DNA from: Dyadobacter luticola
GTDB lineage: Bacteria; Bacteroidota; Bacteroidia; Cytophagales; Spirosomataceae
DNA: 64,000 bases
Direction of reading: 5' to 3'
Assembly: GCF_005860805.1 (NCBI RefSeq)
Contig: NZ_VCEJ01000008.1
Span: 186,001 to 250,000 of the forward strand
Positions 60,822-64,000 of the stretch are shown piece after piece. A program made the translations under genes and the position numbers. A model generated the notes under the pieces. The model saw nothing but the letters and a program-made list of their open reading frames with translations. It ran no database searches and was not told where the DNA came from. How positions within the stretch are numbered: the stretch's first letter is position 1; every line of letters begins with the position of its first letter.

Positions 60822-60846
60822 AAAAAGTCGAAATTCTCGACTTTTT
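60822..60846. terminator. Hairpin between paralogue copies 2 and 3
   Basis: A perfect 10-bp stem AAAAAGTCGA/TCGACTTTTT (60822-60831 with 60837-60846) with a 5-base loop, 22 bp after copy 2 and 16 bp before the copy 3 start. It can act as a terminator for copy 2 or as an attenuator in front of copy 3. Confidence 0.7.
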
Positions 60847-60867
60847 TAAACAAGAAAATAAGAATCT

Positions 60868-61077
60868 TCAAGGCTTTCGGGTGATGATAATGTGAATGTC
60901 AAAATGCCCATATTCAACCAAAATCTTCTTCATTCTGGATTCCGAAATGCTTTTCTTATGTATGTAGTCCCGCCAAGCATCTGTTAACTTTCCTTTCTTC
61001 AAATCAGGGGATAGACTTGGATATTCATTTTTGATCCACCAGTCAAATGCATCTATAATTGATGGAAATCGCTGCAT
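60868..61077 (-). CDS. Tandem ~70-residue paralogue family, copy 2
   Basis: 69 residues, 'QRFPSIIDAFDWWIKNEYPSLSPDLKKGKLTDAWRDYIH...' at the start and 'SISESRMKKILVEYGHFDIHIIITRKP' at the end. About half of its residues are identical to each neighbour by eye. It starts 12 bp after copy 1 stops, so copies 1 and 2 are probably one transcript. Basic and aromatic-rich, small and soluble. Family not recognised. Confidence 0.75.
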   Translation of the reverse strand: MQRFPSIIDAFDWWIKNEYPSLSPDLKKGKLTDAWRDYIHKKSISESRMKKILVEYGHFDIHIIITRKP

Positions 61078-61089
61078 AGAACTGCGTGC

Positions 61090-61299
61090 TTAAGGCTTTA
61101 ATCTGACGATAGTTTCAATCTCGAAATGACCAAATTCAAGTAGTATTCGACGCATTCGTTTTTCTGAAATTCCTCTTTCGTATAGGTAATCCTGCATTGC
61201 CTGCACAGCTCTGCCTTTTTTCATATCTGGCGCCAAAGAAGGATAGATGTTCTTGACCCAAAATTCGAACGCCTCTTGGATAGTAGCGAATGTCTTCAT
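61090..61299 (-). CDS. Tandem ~70-residue paralogue family, copy 1
   Basis: 69 residues from the ATG at 61299, which aligns with the starts of the other copies (the open frame runs 26 codons further upstream through a terminator-like hairpin and is not likely coding). 'KTFATIQEAFEFWVKNIYPSLAPDMKKGRAVQAMQDYLYERG...' then 'ISEKRMRRILLEFGHFEIETIVRLKP'. The conserved blocks YPSL-x-PD-x-KKG and IS-x-x-RM-x-x-(I/V)L-x-x-(F/Y)G define the family. Function unknown; possibilities range from a nucleic-acid-binding protein to part of a mobile or defence module. Confidence 0.75.
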   Translation of the reverse strand: MKTFATIQEAFEFWVKNIYPSLAPDMKKGRAVQAMQDYLYERGISEKRMRRILLEFGHFEIETIVRLKP

Positions 61300-61335
61300 G
61301 ATAGTTTTAGTGATGTGTAGTTCAGTATAAAGTAA

Positions 61336-61389
61336 AAAATGTAACCTTGATCTCAGGCTCGATGGCCTGAAATCCAAAGGTTACATTTT
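61336..61389 (-). terminator. Nested hairpin terminator of the DUF6169-like operon
   Basis: Outer stem AAAATGTAACCTT/AAGGTTACATTTT (61336-61348 with 61377-61389), inner stem TCAGGC/GCCTGA (61353-61358 with 61365-61370). On the minus strand it lies 12 bp after the small gene at 61401 and is followed by a T-rich tract. The A-run side makes it usable on the plus strand too. Confidence 0.75.
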
Positions 61390-61400
61390 ACTATCTAAAA

Positions 61401-61583
61401 TTAAAGGGCCTTGACGAACCTGACTCCTCTCGCATGCAATTCATCCCTGGTTATTTTTCCGTCGTAGAACAGATTAATAGATTCTTGATCTGCTCTTACT
61501 TTTTCAATAAAGCGTGTCAATCTATCACCCTTCTTTTCACCATCAGCAGCTTCTGCCACAGGTGCTTTTGCCATTTTGCTCAT
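61401..61583 (-). CDS. ~60-residue duplicated small protein, downstream copy
   Basis: 60 residues from the ATG at 61583, which corresponds to the start of the other copy (an upstream ATG at 61607 overlaps the DUF6169-like stop). 'KAPVAEAADGEKKGDRLTRFIEK' then 'VRADQESINLFYDGKITRDELHARGVRFVKAL'. An Ala/Glu/Lys-rich N-terminus and a helix-turn-helix-like C-terminus ('DGKITRDELHARGV') are visible, without a known motif. 55 of 60 residues align with the copy at 62145-62318, nearly all identical. Reads as part of the DUF6169-like operon. Confidence 0.7.
   Translation of the reverse strand: MSKMAKAPVAEAADGEKKGDRLTRFIEKVRADQESINLFYDGKITRDELHARGVRFVKAL
61416..61583 (-). repeat. 168-bp direct repeat, unit 1
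   Basis: Matches 62151-62318 over its full 168 bp without a gap, with about 14 differences (about 92% identity by eye). It covers most of the small gene at 61401-61583. The units are 735 bp apart in direct orientation and bracket the DUF6169-like gene. Confidence 0.9.
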
Positions 61584-61597
61584 GAGTTTACCATAGT

Positions 61598-62179
61598 TTA
61601 TTTGCATTCAATACGACATTCAAGCGTGGGCGGATAGCCTTTTGAGATCAGTTCATCCCTGATCTCAAATGCACTAAGCTTAATTTGTTCAAGTTTCGAG
61701 CAGGTATTCGGGACAAGCAGCATCATATCAAATTTTTCTCCACTCCAAATACTTGATCCGCTAATGCTGATTCTGGTAACTTTCTTTTTCAATAACCGGG
61801 AGCATTCATTGTACCATCGGGCAAATGTGATTTTCCTGTTTCGTTGCCTGCCATCCGATGTGTCATACATCACTAGCATCGATCTTTCAGGATACATTTC
61901 GATGACATGGCAAAGTATCTGGAAGACAGTTGCTTTGATTCTTGCGTCATACTTGTCCACAAAAAAACCTTTGGATTGGCTGGTTCGCTTTAATCCAAAG
62001 GTTACAATGTCATCTTTCACTAGCGGATAGTCTTCGAAATAGGCCGAAGCATTAGCAAAATAGCAGGAATAATGAGCGCCAGATTCAGTCTGAAAAAGGT
62101 ATTCCTTGTCGCCGCCTCTATATTCGACGGTGTAATCATAGGCCCTAAATGAACCTGACTCCTCGTGCGTGTAATTCAT
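61598..62179 (-). CDS. DUF6169-like protein
   Basis: 193 residues, soluble, no signal peptide. The middle matches my memory of the DUF6169 family in Bacteroidota: 'YLFQTESGAHYSCYFANASAYFEDYP', 'DIVTFGLKR', 'KYDARIKATVFQILCHVIEMYPERSMLVMYDTSDGRQRNRKITFARWYNE', where the D-x-R-(I/V)-x-x-T-(V/I) and Y-D/C-x-S/T-D-G-R-Q blocks are the clearest. The last 60 residues ('ISGSSIWSGEKFDMMLLVP... ELISKGYPPTLECRIECK') are extra. Its start overlaps the upstream ~57-residue gene by 35 bp in another frame, and its stop touches the downstream copy of the same gene. Function unknown; the arrangement resembles a small-protein partner system. Confidence 0.68.
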   Translation of the reverse strand: MNYTHEESGSFRAYDYTVEYRGGDKEYLFQTESGAHYSCYFANASAYFEDYPLVKDDIVTFGLKRTSQSKGFFVDKYDARIKATVFQILCHVIEMYPERSMLVMYDTSDGRQRNRKITFARWYNECSRLLKKKVTRISISGSSIWSGEKFDMMLLVPNTCSKLEQIKLSAFEIRDELISKGYPPTLECRIECK

Positions 62180-62318
62180 CCCTGGTTATTTTTCCGTCGT
62201 AAAACAGATTAATAGTTTCTTGATCCGCTCTTACTTTTTCAATAAAGCGGGTCAATCGGTCTCCCTTCTTTTCACCATTAGCAGCTTCTGCCACAGGTGC
62301 TTTTGCCGTTTTGTTCAT
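62145..62318 (-). CDS. ~57-residue duplicated small protein, upstream copy
   Basis: 57 residues, ATG at 62318 and TAG at 62145-62147. 'NKTAKAPVAEAANGEKKGDRLTRFIEK' then 'VRADQETINLFYDGKITRDELHARGVRFI'. It differs from the downstream copy at S2N, M4T, D14N, S35T and V57I and ends three residues earlier; most nucleotide differences are silent, which suggests selection on the protein. The last 35 bp also encode the start of the DUF6169-like protein in a different frame. No annotated family comes to mind. Confidence 0.7.
   Translation of the reverse strand: MNKTAKAPVAEAANGEKKGDRLTRFIEKVRADQETINLFYDGKITRDELHARGVRFI
62151..62318 (-). repeat. 168-bp direct repeat, unit 2
   Basis: Second unit of the repeat described at 61416-61583. 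Its left end carries the start of the DUF6169-like gene in an overlapping frame, which unit 1 lacks because its sequence there continues into the last codons of its own small gene. Confidence 0.9.
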
Positions 62319-62436
62319 GGTTTTTTGGTTTCGATTTTTCTCTTTTTGAACGTAGTAATGAGCGACAAGTCTTTTCAGGGAGCTTATCAGCGCGAATAAA
62401 ATTAGAAAGAAAAATTTATTAATAAAATTCAGCCTC

Positions 62437-62474
62437 TTTCTTTAACCCCGGGCTTAAGCCCGGGGTTAAAGAAA
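62437..62474. repeat. Perfect 38-bp palindrome
   Basis: 19-bp arms (62437-62455 and 62456-62474) without a loop; the core is CCCCGGGCTTAAGCCCGGGG flanked by T/A-rich ends. It lies 77 bp after the lhgO stop codon and 119 bp before the small-gene cluster begins, so it probably works as a terminator for lhgO and may be a REP-like element. Confidence 0.85.
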
Positions 62475-62551
62475 GTGAGTTTCAGACCTAGGACTGAGGC
62501 AAAGGTTGCGGGCAAACAGACTTTGACCCGCGGCAAAGGATGGTGCGGCTG

Positions 62552-63751
62552 TCAAACCCTAGCCAAAACCCTTTCCGAAACCGTCTGCCCGATCGACAGC
62601 GAAGAAGTAGCCGCCGGCGAAGGCGCATTGCAGACATTAATTGCCATTTTATTCTCAATGATCGAGAAATCATCCAGCAAACCGCCGTCGTAGTCGCAGG
62701 CCTGCGCGCGTACGCCGGAGCCGCCAGGGATGAGGTCTTCGCTTTCTATTTGCGGGATCAGGCCTTGCAGGGCTTTGGTGAATGCGGCTTTGGAAAAAGA
62801 GCGGTAGTATTCGCCCATGCCCGTTTTCCAATATTTGGCCGCCACTTTGCGGAAGCCTGGCCAGGCCAGCGATTCGAATAACTCAGGAAAATTAATATCC
62901 AGCTTGTTGTAACCCTCGCGCCGGAAGGCAAAGACAGCATTTGGGCCAGCCTCAATCCCGCCTTCAATCATACGTGTAAAATGCACGCCGAGGAAAGGGA
63001 AGTTAGGATCAGGAACAGGGTAAATCAGGTTTTTGACAAAGAAATGTTTCTCCGGCCGGATTTTGTAATATTCACCGCGGAAAGGAATGATGCGAACTTT
63101 GATATTCTCGGGTTGAGTTAGTTGAGCAACTTTGTCGGAATAAAGACCGGCGCAATTTACAACCAGTTTTGTTTCAAAAACTTTGCCCGTCGCTGTGACT
63201 ACTTCGGAATGTGTGTTGCGGTTTTTAATGTCCGTTACTTTTTGGCCAAACTGAATCTCGCCATCCAGCCTGCGCAAACATTCCGCATATTTTTCACAAA
63301 CGACTTTATAATCAATAATGCCGGTATAAGGCACCCAAATCCCCTCCAAACCATTTACATAGGGCTCAATTTCCTTGATTTCCCCCTGCGAAATCATCCG
63401 GTTTTTGATCAAACCATTCTGGTTTCCCCGTTCAAAAAGATTGCGCAATAACGGTCGCTGCTCCTCGGTGGTTGCCACAACGATCTTCCCGCACAGATCA
63501 TAGTGCACATTTTCCCGATCACAAAAATCAATTAGCATCTGGTATCCTCGGATGCAGTTGGTGGCTTTGAGGCTGCCCGGTTTGTAGTAAAGCCCCGAAT
63601 GTATCACGCCGCTATTATGGCCGGTTTGGTGCTTCGCCACCTCGTTTTCCTTTTCGAGGAGCAGCAATTTAAGCGAAGGTTTCTGTTCCTTAATGCGGAG
63701 CGCCGTGGCGAGGCCCACAATGCCGCCGCCGATGATGGTAATGTCGTACAT
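62552..63751 (-). CDS. lhgO: L-2-hydroxyglutarate oxidase
   Basis: FAD enzyme that oxidises L-2-hydroxyglutarate to 2-oxoglutarate. 399 residues, with the dinucleotide-binding start 'YDITIIGGGIVGLATALRIKE' and 'LLLEKENEVAKHQTGHNSGVIHSGLYYKPGSLKATNC', the segment that marks the LhgO/YgaF branch of DAO-family oxidases. 'VNCAGLYSDKVAQL', 'IIPFRGEYYKIRPE', 'NLIYPVPDPNFPFLGVHFTRMI' and 'GSGVRAQACDYDGGLLDDFSI' follow. Cytoplasmic, possibly membrane-associated. Monocistronic in the window. Confidence 0.93.
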   Translation of the reverse strand: MYDITIIGGGIVGLATALRIKEQKPSLKLLLLEKENEVAKHQTGHNSGVIHSGLYYKPGSLKATNCIRGYQMLIDFCDRENVHYDLCGKIVVATTEEQRPLLRNLFERGNQNGLIKNRMISQGEIKEIEPYVNGLEGIWVPYTGIIDYKVVCEKYAECLRRLDGEIQFGQKVTDIKNRNTHSEVVTATGKVFETKLVVNCAGLYSDKVAQLTQPENIKVRIIPFRGEYYKIRPEKHFFVKNLIYPVPDPNFPFLGVHFTRMIEGGIEAGPNAVFAFRREGYNKLDINFPELFESLAWPGFRKVAAKYWKTGMGEYYRSFSKAAFTKALQGLIPQIESEDLIPGGSGVRAQACDYDGGLLDDFSIIENKMAINVCNAPSPAATSSLSIGQTVSERVLARV

Positions 63752-64000
63752 CTTATCCTTTATCTTTAGTGTAAAGAAAATGGATAGCCTCCTATATGTG
63801 GCAAGAAAAGTAAAAAGTAACGCTACTTTTGTTAAATCCTCAACACGTTCCTGCGATACAAATCGGCGTGCTGAGAAGCTACATTCAAGTAATACCGAGA
63901 TAACAAGATGGTTTTACACAACGGGCGATCTTGCATACGCATCAAAGAATAATCCAAAGCGCCCGCCAAATCGCGGATCGTTTACTGACTTTTGACGGTT
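63752..64000. other. Window end without a supported gene
   Basis: A 72-codon plus-strand frame (63780-63995) begins with ATG divergently to lhgO but has no recognisable family features or ribosome-binding signal. I see no RNA gene or terminator. The sequence is AT-richer than the flanking gene. Confidence 0.4.

Noticed and set aside
61371..62006. Shared 15-mer AATCCAAAGGTTACA at 61371 and 61992
   Set aside because: A repeat of this length is expected by chance once or twice in 64 kb; no extension beyond it.
60594..62318. Prophage or insertion sequence in the small-gene island
   Set aside because: No integrase, transposase, terminal repeats or tRNA target is visible.
63780..63995. Plus-strand 72-codon open frame divergent to lhgO
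   Set aside because: No family features, no ribosome-binding or promoter signal, and composition typical of non-coding AT-rich DNA.

Overview
The window reads as a chromosomal segment of a Bacteroidota bacterium of the Cytophagia type; a Dyadobacter/Spirosomaceae-like genome is my best guess, by inference from the gene set and not from a database match. Supporting signs are a bacillithiol gene (bshC), a secreted protein with a type IX secretion C-terminal domain, a TonB-dependent receptor paired with a DUF4249 lipoprotein, a fused SecDF, a long SecA, a lipoprotein with a C-S-D-D-D-D surface-export signature, and several promoters matching the Bacteroidota pattern TTG-N19..22-TAnnTTTG.

Layout. 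0-2 kb: end of an ECF sigma factor, a putative membrane-bound partner and a DUF4097-like exported protein. 2-12 kb (minus strand): bshC, an acyl-CoA dehydrogenase, a secreted glycoside-hydrolase-like protein with two glycosyltransferases, and a thiolase. The dehydrogenase and the thiolase share a palindromic operator although they are about 6 kb apart. 12-31 kb: mainly housekeeping genes (pspC, secA, phosphatidylserine decarboxylase, rhomboid protease, polyprenyl synthase, class IV aminotransferase, thiL, a cytochrome b5-like protein, GlcNAc kinase, a two-component system, rpmB, folK), then a TonB receptor/DUF4249 pair and a P1-family peptidase.

31-55 kb: a Bacteroidota-type (T6SS-iii-like) type VI secretion locus. 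It opens with a LuxR-type regulator whose receiver domain has lost its phosphorylation residues and a stand-alone LuxR DNA-binding domain. Then come TssK, a TssO-like protein, TssH/ClpV, a metzincin-like putative effector beside a lipoprotein, three envelope proteins (one OmpA-like), PAAR, TssB, TssC, two Hcp/TssD proteins, VgrG, a third Hcp, three further putative effectors (a Tae4-like amidase, a caspase-like His/Cys protein, an HExxH zincin), TssN on the opposite strand, TssE, TssF and TssG. TssJ, TssL and TssM are absent, as expected for this subtype. No immunity gene is recognisable next to the three clustered effectors.

55-60 kb: SecDF and an amino-acid permease. 60-62.4 kb: an AT-richer island of very small minus-strand genes, with three tandem paralogues of a ~70-residue family I do not recognise and a DUF6169-like gene bracketed by two 92%-identical copies of a ~58-residue gene. 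62.5-63.8 kb: L-2-hydroxyglutarate oxidase. Several repeat families lie between genes: long hairpins built of 10-bp GTCA-type units directly 3' of three genes, CCGTCGG palindromes in the T6SS locus, a perfect 26-bp inverted repeat before tssF and a perfect 38-bp palindrome near the end.
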